Assembly: GCA_959347315.1 (NCBI GenBank) | Contig: OY365806.1 | Span: 28,616,578 to 28,680,577, forward strand | Length of the DNA stretch: 64,000 bases | Reading direction: 5' to 3' | DNA from: Bimastos eiseni | Lineage: Eukaryota > Annelida > Clitellata > Crassiclitellata > Lumbricidae | Shown here: piece by piece, positions 1 through 11,132 of the stretch | Layout: every line of letters starts with the position of its first letter | Numbering within the stretch: position 1 is the first letter of the stretch | Position numbers and translations under genes: made by a program | Notes under the pieces: model-generated | Database searches by the model: none | Seen by the model: only the letters and a program-made list of their open reading frames with translations | Told to the model about the DNA's origin: nothing

Positions 1-59
1 CAAGTGTTCTTGAAAGGTTGAAAACAAAATATATACGCAAGTAACGGAAAAAGCAGAAG

Positions 60-446
60 GAAAAAGTTTCAAGACCAAAGGAAGAAATAGTGTTAGTCTC
101 TTCAGACAAATACAAAGCACGAAACAGATAAAAAATACAGAGGGGAAAATAGAAGCACAAAGACCCAAGACTCGCAGAACTAATAACTCCAGTTTCCCTG
201 GAGAAATTTCAAATGGTAAACACATAAAATGTTTCCAAGGGCAACTGAGGAAGCACAAAGACCCAAGACCCAGGAAACTAATAGCTCCTGTCACCCCAGA
301 GAAATTCCAAACAACAAATAAAATATCAGCGAGGGCAACAAAGGAAGCACAAAGACCCAAGACCCAAGGAACTAATAGCTTCGGTCTCCTCAGAGAAATT
401 CCGAGCTAACAACAAATAAAATATCTCCCAAGAAAACAAAGAGACC
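60..446 (+). repeat. Tandem repeat, about 95-bp unit, three clear copies
   Basis: Units start at about 151, 251 and 346 with GAAGCACAAAGACCCAAGAC, each followed by an ACTAATA box and a GAGAAATTCC-like box. A more decayed fourth copy may precede them (60-150). All lie in the same orientation and diverge by roughly 15-25 percent by eye. Small reverse-strand open frames here are by-products of the repeat. Confidence 0.75.
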
Positions 447-1596
447 ATGAAAGCGACAGAAGGAATTCGCAGCACTGGTGAAGCGACGGCAATTTCGCGT
501 ACAAAGCTTGTCCCGATGAGAGCCAAACGAAGAAATAACCATTATCGAAATGGTCGATATCAGGAGGATGAGCCGCCACAATACCTATACACACACGCAC
601 ACACGCATACATAAGCATGCGAACACACACGCAAGCGCGCACACAGGCGCTCACACAAGGCACCGCACACTCGCGCCCACAACACAGCAGTTATTAACGC
701 AACGCTCCGGGAGTTATCAATCACCAAGCGTCTGCGGCTGCCCCGCATCAATGCGGCCAAACGCAGCGTCCTACAGGGGCCGATATCGCCCGGTACACGT
801 TGGCCCGAGTTCATTTCTCACACGTTTGATGTTGTCTGGAGCGCGGCCCCGCTGCTCTCCGGCCGAAACAATGCCCGGGAAATCGGACCTGGCTAATCAC
901 AAGCTATTGCTCTCGCTCCTTCTTCCGTTCCCGGTGATGGGTCTCTCGGGACGCCTTGATCCAAGGTGATAATTGCCGACCGGCAAGTTATTTATCCAGC
1001 GCCGGCAAGAAAAACTATGCCGCGGGAATTGGGTAATGGGATGTGGGTAGAGAACAGAGCGAGCGCGTCTGATGAGCCCCGTTCCCAAGTCGCCCGCGAT
1101 CCATCCTACAACTCGGAAGGTTCATGGTTCTCTCGGGCCGACGGCGTCCGGCCAATCGATGGTACTACGTTTACGGCCTCCGCGAGACGCCAGGAAAAAC
1201 CGTGCGGCCGCCTCCGCCGCTCAAGAAAGGTCCCGACAACGTCTCGGCCTCATTCATTCGCCGAGCGACGCAGCACAATGTCCGGGTAATCTGACTATGC
1301 TATAGGTGTCAGCAGACGCCCCACCCCCAAAGATTCCACCAGTAAAGGCTGCAACTGCATCCATCCGATAGGGACGCCAACACCAGCAGGGTTTTCACGA
1401 GCACCCCACCTGCAGTAGCTTCGTGGTCACCCCAGCTATAGGGGCTTGAAGAGTGTCCAGCGGTGGAGTTTCAAATATCCTGAGCATAAACTGCCGATAA
1501 TTTACATAACCGTCTGTACAGTTACAGAGGAGGCAGGGCGGTAATATATATATATATATACATATATATTTATCTATATTTAATATATATTTATTT
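447..1596. other. No gene seen; (CA)n and CpG-rich segment
   Basis: Holds a (CA)n-rich stretch (about 585-665), then GC- and CpG-rich unique sequence (about 670-1,300) without convincing exons, and an (AT)n run near 1,543-1,562. It could be a CpG island, but no TATA box, splice donor or conserved reading frame supports a promoter. Confidence 0.4.
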
Positions 1597-2017
1597 TAGG
1601 GCTGCGGAAATTAACGATTAATTAATCGTTAATTTATTTTAATGATTAATTTTTTTTTATGATTAATAGTTTCGATTTTTCTATTTCAATTACATGAACA
1701 TTTTTTATATAAATTATTGGCTAACTGAAATGTCGAAAATGCTGATAACGCCTATTGCATTCATTGCGACAAATCTTTTGCATACCATGGATCCAACACT
1801 TCAATATGAGCAAGAAAACTGCCTGTGTTATTTGAACTTATTTCCTGTTGTTGACTAAATTCAGAAACTAAGAATTTTAATTTAATTGAAGTGTCATTAA
1901 TTTGTCTGACAAATGTAACTATAAACGTTTTTGTGATTTAATCGAAATTAACTAGTAATTTATAATTAATTTTTCAAAAGTAAACTACTATAATTAAATT
2001 AATCGTTAACCGCTCTA
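1597..2017. mobile_element. Non-autonomous hAT-type element (MITE), 421 bp
   Basis: Begins TAGGGCTGCGG and ends CCGCTCTA, giving imperfect terminal inverted repeats. It is flanked by exact 8-bp direct repeats ATTTATTT (1589-1596 and 2018-2025). Terminal TA(A/G)GGCTGC-like ends plus 8-bp duplications fit the hAT superfamily. No transposase frame. The flanks are AT-rich, so the duplication alone is weaker evidence than in the other two hAT copies. Confidence 0.7.
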
Positions 2018-2025
2018 ATTTATTT

Positions 2026-3430
2026 ATATATATATATAATATATATATATTACAATATATATATATATATATATATTACCGCTCCTCAGACAACTATAGA
2101 CCAATACTCGAAAGTTCTCATATAAATGTACAGTCCAAAATACATGAAATAAAATCCCAAATGACACAAATTTCAAATAGTATTCGTGTTTGTAATAAAC
2201 CAATGAAAAATCATCTGCTAACAATTTTGCTTGAATGACATTGTGTGCACTGATTGCTTCATATTTAACTAGTTAAGTTTATAGTTTTCAATCAGAATTG
2301 TCTTGTTACACTGTACTCGAAGAAAGTGGCAGCCCAACGGTCAGTCGCCTTAGGACCTTTTCTACTTCCCTATTGCTCCCACTCCAGTTAATTATCAAAA
2401 TATGTGTTTTACTCACATGTTCTTCTGTTGGAATCAAGAAAAACATACTGAATCAAGAAAAACATACAGCATATACAATTATATATATATATATATATAT
2501 ATTAGTATATGCATGTATGCATGTATGTTTGTACAAAATATATGTAAATATATATATATTTATATATATTCCAAAAAAAGGAGGCAGGGCGATAATCATA
2601 CATCTGAGCATTTATTATTACAAGTCAAGGACCTCCTCCTCCTCCTCCTCCTCAATGCGTTGTAATCAAGTATTTCTAATGTGTCTTTAGAAATGTAATC
2701 CTCAAGAGGCATTGGGATGAAGGACCCCTTGCGGCTGAACTGACAAACAAACAACCGTAATTCATCAACAACAGGACAACCCTTTCTCTTCGTTGGTCAT
2801 CTGCTGCCCAACTGAGACAACCATCATGACCCTCTGGTAGAGATTCCGAGCATGTTGACAACAAAATCAGTAGAGGTCATCAAATATCATCAAAAAGTTT
2901 AGAGCAGCCGAACTATACCCCACCCCTTTCAGCAAGAACAAGGAGCATAAAAAAAGAACAAGGCACAAATAACAACATAACCGAAACACGAGTCAACAGA
3001 TTAACACAAAATATTTAAAAAAATTTAGTTCTAAATAAAACATAATGATAAAGAGTAACAAAAAGAACGATAGAAGAACACAAAGAAGAACCAGATACTG
3101 TAATAGTCAAGGTCTGCGATGGACATCTTGGAGACCAGTATACGCCCTATTCATAATCTCCACCAGAGTAACACAATAGGACGCGGAGGGTACGGATAAC
3201 ACGAGCAAGACTAGGAAGAGAAAGCTCTTTGAAAACGCGACGAGAGGCCGGACGATCGTACTCGTAAAAGGAAACGCGTAAAACTTTAATGTTGGGCAGA
3301 ATGTGTGACCTGTTGTAGCAGGAGGAGATCGCAAGGAAACGAGCGGCGCCTATAAGACCGGAAATTCATCAATACCGATTTTTCTGCGTGTCCCTGATCG
3401 CTCCCACTGGCCGCGACAGAGAATTACTAT
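2026..3430. other. No gene seen; AT-rich microsatellites
   Basis: Contains (AT)n runs at about 2,028-2,079 and 2,477-2,500, a (CTC)n run at 2,632-2,654 and otherwise unremarkable AT-rich DNA. Small open frames here are low complexity and lack splice context. Confidence 0.5.
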
Positions 3431-3659
3431 GCAATGAAGCTGACGCACCTTGGGACATATTACCACGACCAATTCTCATCTGCAATGTCTCCCACTAACT
3501 TAGCAACCAATCCTCATCTGAAATGTCGCCCACTAACTTAGCAACTAAATAACCGACGTCAGAAACACACGAAATCATGGCGCAGTGAGAACACTAGGTG
3601 GCGCCAATCCAGAAAATTATCCTCTCGTCAAGTCTCAAGGCAACTGCCACTTGACGTCG

Positions 3660-4130
3660 CATGGCATCGCCAATGACTCCAGGTAGCAGTTAGGCGTCAC
3701 AAGGCAGCAATTAACCTAATGCTTACAACACCATAGATGTCATCTTTCAAACGACTTATGACTCCAGATGACAATTAGCCACTTAGAGGGCTGAGAATTA
3801 TATGCATCTATGTCCAATTCTTAATCAAGGCACATAGAGCCTTATAATTATTCTTAGCTCTAAAATGTTAGATTTATTTACAGGATTATTTCGAACAGCA
3901 TTACATTTTAGCCAACTCGTTATAATTCCAACTGACGTTTAGACAATAGGATATATAATTCCAGATTGCATTTAGCATATATACATCACATGATTCCTGA
4001 CCACACTTAACCAGCTGTTTATGAGTCCAGACTGGATCACCTGCATATGGCTATATGATATGTCAACCAACTGGACTGTCCTGTCGGCATATATAGCCAC
4101 ATGCAGATGATTCCAGATGGCAGTTAGAAA
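3660..4130. repeat. Decayed dispersed/tandem repeat with TGACTCCAGATGRCAGTTAG-like units
   Basis: A motif close to ATGACTCCAGATGACAATTA recurs at about 3675, 3765, 3925, 3955, 3988, 4018 and 4108 with irregular spacing. It looks like an old minisatellite degraded by substitutions and indels. Confidence 0.45.
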
Positions 4131-6786
4131 ACCGACCATGCATGACTGTATTATGTTTATCTCAATGCTTCTTATGTTTTAAAATAATATTTGGCCAACT
4201 GTTCAGGTCGCTAAGTCAACCACAGAGCAATTCCTTAAACTCCACAACAGCCATACATTTGGACAGTTTGAAGCCTGGAAAGGAAGAGGGAAGTACACAA
4301 ATTATCCTTGTTATGACACAGTGTCGCTAAACAAGAACAATAAGGATCATGAAGTCATGAAGTCAATGGACAATAACTTTGCTAGAAAATAAACGTTATG
4401 ATGTTGAAACCGATGTAATGATCAAAAATAAAGCATGTATTGTAATGTAACAAACCGCAATGTTTCCATGTAACGTATTGTAACGACTAAAATAAGCCAC
4501 TCTGCTGCGCCGCTTGCGACTATATATATTGACCTTCATGGTTCGTTCGTTGGTTCACTCGTTGGTTCATTCGTCCATTCGTTATTCGTTCATGCATCAT
4601 CGCATCCATCCACTGACAGATTGTACCATCCACTCATCCATTCATTCATAATCATTCACCTATTCCGAATATTACAATTGAGCTGATTTGTGACAGCCCA
4701 TAAGAAAGATATACATACTGGCACCGTTCCAAGATCTGTTCCGTCTGTGCAGCAACAATTCCGCTCAACCAGTTCCAAATTAATTTCGTATGTCATTAAT
4801 GCCAGTTCATCACTTTCGATGCGTTGTGGCGAGGAGAGAGTTTCAAGGTTGTCTGAGGGCGATACCCCCATTTACAACCAAGAAAACTGAACAATGGACA
4901 GCTGCCGCGGGGGAAGCAGGAAATGACAAGAGAAGGGGAGTAAGGACATAGGGAGAGAACGCCAGACGGGAGGCCTTTCAATAAGCCGACCCCCACCAGC
5001 AACCACCATTATTTATAAGGCCATCTCATCTCAGGGACCAACTAGTGTGTCTACTTGTTTCATTTAATCCAAGGTGACTGCGGCCCCGCGGGTCACCCAC
5101 TCTCTCCAGGCCTCCACTACCCACGGCGCGGAATTAGTAACTGTTGGAGTTACGGGTGCGTAATGAACACCCGGGGGCATTCAAATGCCAAGGAAATGAA
5201 CCCGTCACGGACGGCCAGAGGGAATGGTTAAGTAAGTGCTCTTGGAGTCGAGGGAAATCAACTGCGACCACCAACTGCCCAGGTTAATGCATCCAGCGCG
5301 CCTTCTGCTGCAGCTTAGACTGAAGCCGCTGCGGATGCGGAAGCTGATGATGATGATGACGATGATGATGAGGAGGCGATCGCTGAAAAGACTCCTTGGC
5401 AGCACAAAGAGCGGGAACAAGTTCTTCGGTCGGTCTGTCTGTCTGTCTGTCTAGTTCCCCTCCTTACGCCTGACTAGGAGTTTGCAATTTCAGTTGAAGC
5501 CACTTACACGTTTCTAGTGTCTTTGTGTATGCCTGTCTGCCCACTGCTGTTGTTAATAGTCTGTCACCACGCTCCTCATCTGACCCTCTATCCGTCCATC
5601 TATCTATCTGTCTTTATATCTGGCTCCGCTGTTCTAACTTCTATCAGAGGCAGTCAAGACGTCGCCTGTCTGTCTGTCTGTCTATCTATCTGTGTATATA
5701 TGCGAGTAGGCCTATCTGCCGCTCCTTAGGTCTGGTTCTGCTTCTAACTTCATTCTAATTGAACCGAGGTAAGGGCCTCTAACCAGGATGACTACTACCA
5801 GCCCCGGTTGTCAGATGTATCTTCTGTCCAGTCCGCTGAGTAAGGCTTCAGTTGCATTCTGAAGACCAGCAACTAAAGGTATTTAACGCTTTATTCGATG
5901 AAATAGAAACGTCTGTTTACTGTATTTGAACATTACTCCACAGGATTTCTCTAGCGCCAACTCATGATATTCATTACAGGAATCGACGGTGGCCTATAAC
6001 ACTATGTCAACTTCAACTGCAACGCTAGTTACGCTACATCAAGGCCTATAGACGGCTAACTTTATGACGCAACGGACATCTTTATACTCGTCGAGACTGC
6101 AAACTAAGCAGATTCCATGCTCGAGGCGAATCTCAAGACCGTCTTGCCCTGTTCTCTCTTTTATACCATATCTTACAAGGCGATGGTAGATACTAGGTAG
6201 ATGCTAGGTAAATATCGGTTGGTAGACTAGACGGAGTAGATAAATATAGGCGTACATGCATACATAAAATTATATACATACATAATTACGTACATAGCTA
6301 TATACATACATACATACATAGATCTCGTTGCACTCGTGGATTTTTATTCCTTATTGTGATTTTACTCTAAGTGACCATCGTCTGATGCCCTAGATATCAA
6401 GATAACAGTGCCATAGAAGTAATTGGATAAGAAAAGATTAGTCAATGTACCATGCCTTTACACATTCTAGAGTAAATAAGAACCGATTAGACTGACTTGA
6501 ATATAGATTGTATTAGAAGTCAACTCACCTGGCAAACATTGCCTGACATTGGTGACACCTGTAGCGTCGGTCTCCTGTGTGCAGCTTCACGTGACGATCG
6601 CGACTTCTCTTGTGTCGGAAGAGTCGCCGACAGTATTTACAACCGTAATGTAACTGATCATTGTGGACAAGCTGTAATGTAATGCAATTGCAATTATTCC
6701 AATTCGGACATTACCTGGCATAAGCAACAGTGTGTTCACATGAACTACTTTGTTGCCACTGCAGCAGCAATTTCCGAGTCTATAGA
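4131..6786. other. No gene seen; simple repeats
   Basis: Includes GTTC/ATTC-type simple sequence at about 4,540-4,660, a (GAT)n run at 5,345-5,372, CTGT/CTAT simple repeats at 5,430-5,700 and TACA-type repeats near 6,250-6,320. No exon with both splice sites and a recognisable domain was found. Confidence 0.45.
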
Positions 6787-7105
6787 ATATCTTTCTACAC
6801 TTGTTATCAAATGATATCTTTCTACACCCGTTATCAAATGATATCTTTCTACACCCGTTATCAAATGATATCTTTCTACACCCGTTATCAAATGATATCT
6901 TTCTACACCCGTTATCAAATGATATCCTTCTACACCCGTTATCAAATGATATCTTTCTACACCCGTTATCAAACGATATCTTTCTACACCCGTTATCAAA
7001 TGATACTCTACACCCGTTGTCAAATGATATCTTTCTACACCCGCTATCAAATGATATCTTCCTACACCGGCTATCAAATGATAACTTTCTATACCCGCTA
7101 TCACT
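6787..7105 (+). repeat. 27-bp minisatellite, about 12 copies
   Basis: Unit ATCTTTCTACACCCGTTATC plus AAATGAT, in direct orientation. Units 2-8 are almost identical; one near 6,999 has lost 5 bp; the last three drift (CGCTATC variants). Because 27 is divisible by 3 the array is open in several frames on both strands, which creates spurious 100-200 residue open frames. Confidence 0.93.
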
Positions 7106-7164
7106 GATCGTTTCAAGTTGACTCAGAAACAGGTATTGATATACGCTGGAAACGCCACGTGGAA

Positions 7165-7375
7165 ACTTGACGGACAAGATTGGCACACTTGCATCATAAA
7201 ATCACAAACTAGATCTTCTGCCTCTATGGGGCCATCCCTATGGAATACCATTCTCTCGAATCTATATTTGCTAGTGCTAACATTCGTTCTCAATCTCTTC
7301 CTGCATCATTCTCCCTCCTCAAAACCTTTTTTTATACACAATGCATGGGAGCGCTAGTAAACGGTCACTGTTTTC
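7165..7375 (+). mobile_element. LINE 3' fragment (reverse transcriptase C-terminus)
   Basis: Encodes SSASMGPSLWNTI and, after a frame change, SLPASFSLLKTFF, the G-P-x-[LV]-WN-x-[LI]-P followed by F-K-x2-L-K-x-[FYH]-[LF] signature at the C-terminus of Jockey/CR1/L2-type LINE ORF2. Frameshifted relic, 5' truncated. Confidence 0.6.
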
Positions 7376-7398
7376 AGCGGCGATTTATTAACTGGTAA

Positions 7399-7901
7399 GG
7401 GGCTGTCCACATATTACGTACTCAGCGAGGGGTGGGGGTTTCGAATTTCGGCGATTTTGCGTACGAGCGCGTACGGTGGAGGTGGAGGGTCCTGAAAATA
7501 TGTAGGCCTACGTTCGCAAATATAATTGTCTAATTATGACGTCCACAATACGGAATATTAAAATCAGAACTTTAAACCCAATCACAGACTATATTAATGC
7601 TTAATAAATTTTATGCAACATTAAAACTTTTCAAAATGCAAGTGTTGTTAGTGTCTTATTTCTTCGTAACAGTTGACAAATTGAAGCTGTTAAATATGAA
7701 ATAGTCTATGGTAAAATCAATGTCTTATATGTCTTATGTCTCGATGTCTTAAGCTATTTAGGCTTTGCAATGGGGGGTGGGGTGGAGCTCAGATGTACGT
7801 ACGGAAGGAAGTGAGGGTCCACGAAATGTACGCGGTGCAACAGAGGAGGAAGGGGGTAAGAAAATCCGATTTTTCTGCGTACGTAATATGTGGATGGGCC
7901 C
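7399..7901. mobile_element. Harbinger-like MITE, copy 1 (503 bp)
   Basis: Starts GGGGCTGTCCACATATTACG and ends with the near complement of that sequence (ACGTAATATGTGGATGGGCC then C); TIRs about 25 bp. Flanked by TAA on both sides. A 3-bp TWA duplication fits PIF/Harbinger. Related copies lie at 34,867 and 55,400. No coding capacity; open frames here are not genes. Confidence 0.8.
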
Positions 7902-8369
7902 TAAATCCAATACAATAATTATCATGAATTATCGCCCTTTATCAGTGCCTGCTTCTCAGAATGCTCTCTAATTGATTAAAACTTTTCAGTTTGGTCGTGC
8001 TCGAATCGGGACTCTGGACCACCTCTGAGTATATAAACTCCTTGAAGAGGTGATATATAAATTCCCGAATGAATGAATGAACAACTGAGGAAGATGACGA
8101 CGATGACACTTCGAATGTAGAAGCTACAGAAGCCGAGTTGTGTAGCAACCGTGAAAAACAACCGAATTATGAGCATTGTGCAAGAGATCGTCTATGTATT
8201 CTCTGTAATATTCTATACAATTCGGTCAGTGGAGGAGAGAAGCGGATCTGCCTCGCTTTACCTGCATCAGAATATGCCTACCCAGTCATGGAAGTTAATT
8301 GGCCTATTCAACAGCGCTGGTCACTGGCTCACTCACTGCTTGGCTTACTGTCAATTCATGACTGTCGAC

Positions 8370-8669
8370 ACCAGGAGCGTAACAAGCGGTGGGCAGAGGG
8401 GCACCGGACCCCCAGTTTCAAAACTGGGGGCAAACCCCCCCAGAGTTTTAGTACTCGGTGCCCCCATGTACCCCTCAAATCGGATCTTTTTTATGTTTCT
8501 CCAACGGCTTTTGAAGATGACTTTTGTTAAGATAATTTGTGCCCCCCATTTTTCAAATTTCTGGTGGGGCAAAATTCAAAAAGTGGGGGGCAACAAAAAT
8601 TGCTTGAGCTTCGCGCAATATTTTTTAAATTATGCCCCCCACTTTTCAAAACCTTGTTACACCTCTGGT
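8370..8669. mobile_element. MITE with 4-bp target duplication, copy 1 (300 bp)
   Basis: Begins ACCAGGAGCGTAACAAGC and ends GTTACACCTCTGGT. Flanked by exact CGAC duplications (8366-8369, 8670-8673). The interior has characteristic C-run/G-run blocks (CCCCCCA... TTTCAAAA... TGGGGGGC). A second full copy is at 10,823 and a fragment at 46,785. Confidence 0.8.
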
Positions 8670-8673
8670 CGAC

Positions 8674-10231
8674 GCTGTGACGAAAGCTGGCGGTAGATCT
8701 CGTAATTAGGTGGCAGACCTTATAATCATACGAAGTGCCAGATCTCAGATCTGGCTTAATTCACCTGAACGTCCTTCATACTCATTTAGCTCAGTTTTCG
8801 TGTAGCCTGCTATCCAATCTATCAAACTGTGATTCATAAATCAATGAGGATCCACTAGAACTTGGGTGGATCTGCCCATTAGTCTTCTGTTGGTTGAATT
8901 GATCAATCAGTCATTGGGGTGAATTTGACCGTTGGCCTTTAGGTGCCCAGTTCTGGGGCGAATTCTGACAACGAATGAATTATTAATTGCAGTTCTTTCC
9001 TATACGCTGAACAAATGTTTGTCATGTTTTCCAGCGCTCTCCAAGTTGATCGGTTGGTGTTCTCTGCGCCGCGTGGACTGATTGATACCAGATGAAGCAC
9101 TGACTGATTGAATTACCAAATGGATCGTCAATTGATTGATAATGCCTCAAACGCCCCCCTCCCCACCGTACAATACTCCCGCGTCGTTCATCAGCTGTCG
9201 TTTGATCTACACCGTGTAGAAATCCGGGAAGATGTCACCCGTCCGTTTCTCCCTACCTAAACCTTCGTCCAATCCTCCGTTCTGTCCACTACACCGCTCC
9301 CTCGGCCCCTCCAATGCCTCCATGCATCCCTTCCTCGTTGGGCAATGCCCTCCCACGCGAGTTTTACGCGTGCCACAACGTTAAGAATTTATGTGCGTCC
9401 TATTTTAGCGGTCGCGCGGCGTCTAATGGATGTCCTATGAACGACGGGAGCCACGTTGGGTATCCGTCAGTCGGGCTGGCGTCTTCCTTTAGCGCCTTAT
9501 CAGCGCGCGAACAGCGCCGGTCTTCCGTGATTGGTGCATCGTACGCCGGGGATGGGCCGCGCCCGTGACATCCTCCTTCGTTCGTTGTTCGACGTCCAGG
9601 GGATGACCCCGCTCGCCGGCGTCCCACGGGCTTCTGCTATTACGGAACGTGGCAGATATGGTCGGATTGCAGCGAGTTTTGTGGCAGCGGTGGGACGGGC
9701 GTGATGGACAGAGCGCCGGCTGGGCAGCTACCGCGTGAGCCACTAAATAACAAGGCGGCTACGGACTTGCATGGGTGATCTCGATGATCTGTGATCCCCC
9801 GGAGGTCCCGACGAATCAGCTTTTGGCATGCAAGTCACAGGAGTCGCTCAACCTGTGTATTCTTATACGCCGCCGAATCAGTAGCCGGCAGGCGGCGCCA
9901 CCATCACAAGAAATGCTCTGTGGCCTCTTTACGCAATGCGTATCTATGTTACGTCGCCCGCGTGGATCGTATAAATGGCGACCGTAAGCGTAGGCAAAGT
10001 GTGAGTGTAGACAGAAATAAATGCGAGTATAAGTATTTACAGAGGTGCAAAATACAAATGTAATTGCAGATATTATGAGTAAATGCATCGTTTATTGTAA
10101 CGAATACAATCAACAAAGAAAATGCAAGTGGACCTGTAGGTCAATGAGAAAGTGTAGGACTATATGTAGATGATGTATTGAATTCAATAAAATGCTTGAT
10201 TGATTGATTGATACAATACAATACAACTGTT
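8674..10231. other. No gene seen; CpG-rich block
   Basis: About 9,130-9,770 is GC- and CpG-rich with several overlapping open frames on both strands but no recognisable domain or paired splice sites. About 10,150-10,220 ends in ATAAAATGCTTGATTGATTG, which resembles a LINE 3' tail. Confidence 0.4.
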
Positions 10232-10423
10232 ATTTGATATCGCCCTTCGTACAGTTTAGTTCAGAAGTACACATGCCTCGACGGCGCAACTGCAGTTGTA
10301 ATGCAGAGTAATTGTGTGCAAAGGCCACAGTGACGCCTCGGGCGAGAGTCCAACCCGCTCACTCAGCGCAAACTGAGCATTACGGACCAACCGCTCTAAC
10401 CATTCGACCACCGTGCCACACAC
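10232..10423 (-). mobile_element. tRNA-derived SINE, minus-strand copy
   Basis: Read on the minus strand it begins GTGTGGCACGGTGG, continues with box A-like GGTTAGAGCGGT, then a box B-like GGGTTGGACTCTC, and ends GAAGGGCGATATCAAAT. Same family as 19,645, 23,613 and 26,869. RNA polymerase III promoter boxes are inferred from the match to tRNA box consensus. Confidence 0.75.
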
Positions 10424-10524
10424 TGATATAGCAGAAATGTTAAGCGTAAACACTACGCGGTTGAAAATGAAAGCGCATAGTCATCGACCTTAGTATTATT
10501 GTAAATGCAACTGGGATAATGATG

Positions 10525-10740
10525 TCAAGCTGACTACCCGCGTAATGAAATCGGTTTCGGGTACCCGAAATTCGGTAAAAATGCGCGATTTTACCTGAAC
10601 ATATGCCAGAAATATTCCCTTGGTCAATTTTTATCGGCTGACTGCCCAGGCAATGAAATCGATTCTCGGGTGCCCGACATTCCGTAATAATGCGCAATTT
10701 TCTACATTTCCTAACAAAATATCCGGGCGGTCGGATACCC
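10525..10740 (+). repeat. Two-copy tandem duplication, about 107 bp
   Basis: GCTGACTACCCGCGTAATGA at about 10,530 is repeated as GCTGACTGCCCAGGCAATGA at about 10,637. Both copies carry CGGGTACCCGA- or CGGGTGCCCGA-like palindromes and ATGCGC(G/A)ATTTT. The copies are diverged, so the duplication is not recent. Confidence 0.65.
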
Positions 10741-10822
10741 GGGTATCCGACAGCGCGGGTCGACGGGTACACGGGTGGTCATTTCATCATTTGACAGCCT
10801 TAAACTGGGACTGGCAGTGTAA

Positions 10823-11128
10823 ACCAGGGGTGTAACAAGCGGGGAGGCCAGAGGGGACACCTGCCCCTCCAGTTTCAAAACTGGAGGGGCAGTTGATACC
10901 CCCAGTTTTAGTGCTCAGTGCCCCCCATGTGCTCCCCAAATCGGTTCTTTCTATGTTTATCCAACGGCTTTTTAAGATTACCTTTGTTAAAATAATTTAT
11001 GCCCCCCATTTTTCAAATTTCTGGGGGGCAAAATAATAGAAGTGGGAGGGGTAAAAAATTTTTTGGCGCTTTGCGCAATATTTTTTTTATTATGCCCCCA
11101 CTTTTCAAAACCATGTTACATCTCTGGT
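10823..11128. mobile_element. MITE with 4-bp target duplication, copy 2 (306 bp)
   Basis: Begins ACCAGGGGTGTAACAAGCGG and ends GTTACATCTCTGGT, flanked by GTAA on both sides (10,819-10,822; 11,129-11,132). Aligns along its length with 8,370-8,669 in the same orientation. Confidence 0.82.
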
Positions 11129-11132
11129 GTAA

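Noticed and set aside
6787..7105. CRISPR-like array
   Set aside because: Units are contiguous 27-bp tandem repeats without variable spacers, in a eukaryotic context.
6587..7186. 199-residue minus-strand open frame with KISFDNGCR repeats
   Set aside because: Generated by the 27-bp minisatellite; the flanking parts have no recognisable domain and other frames are equally open.
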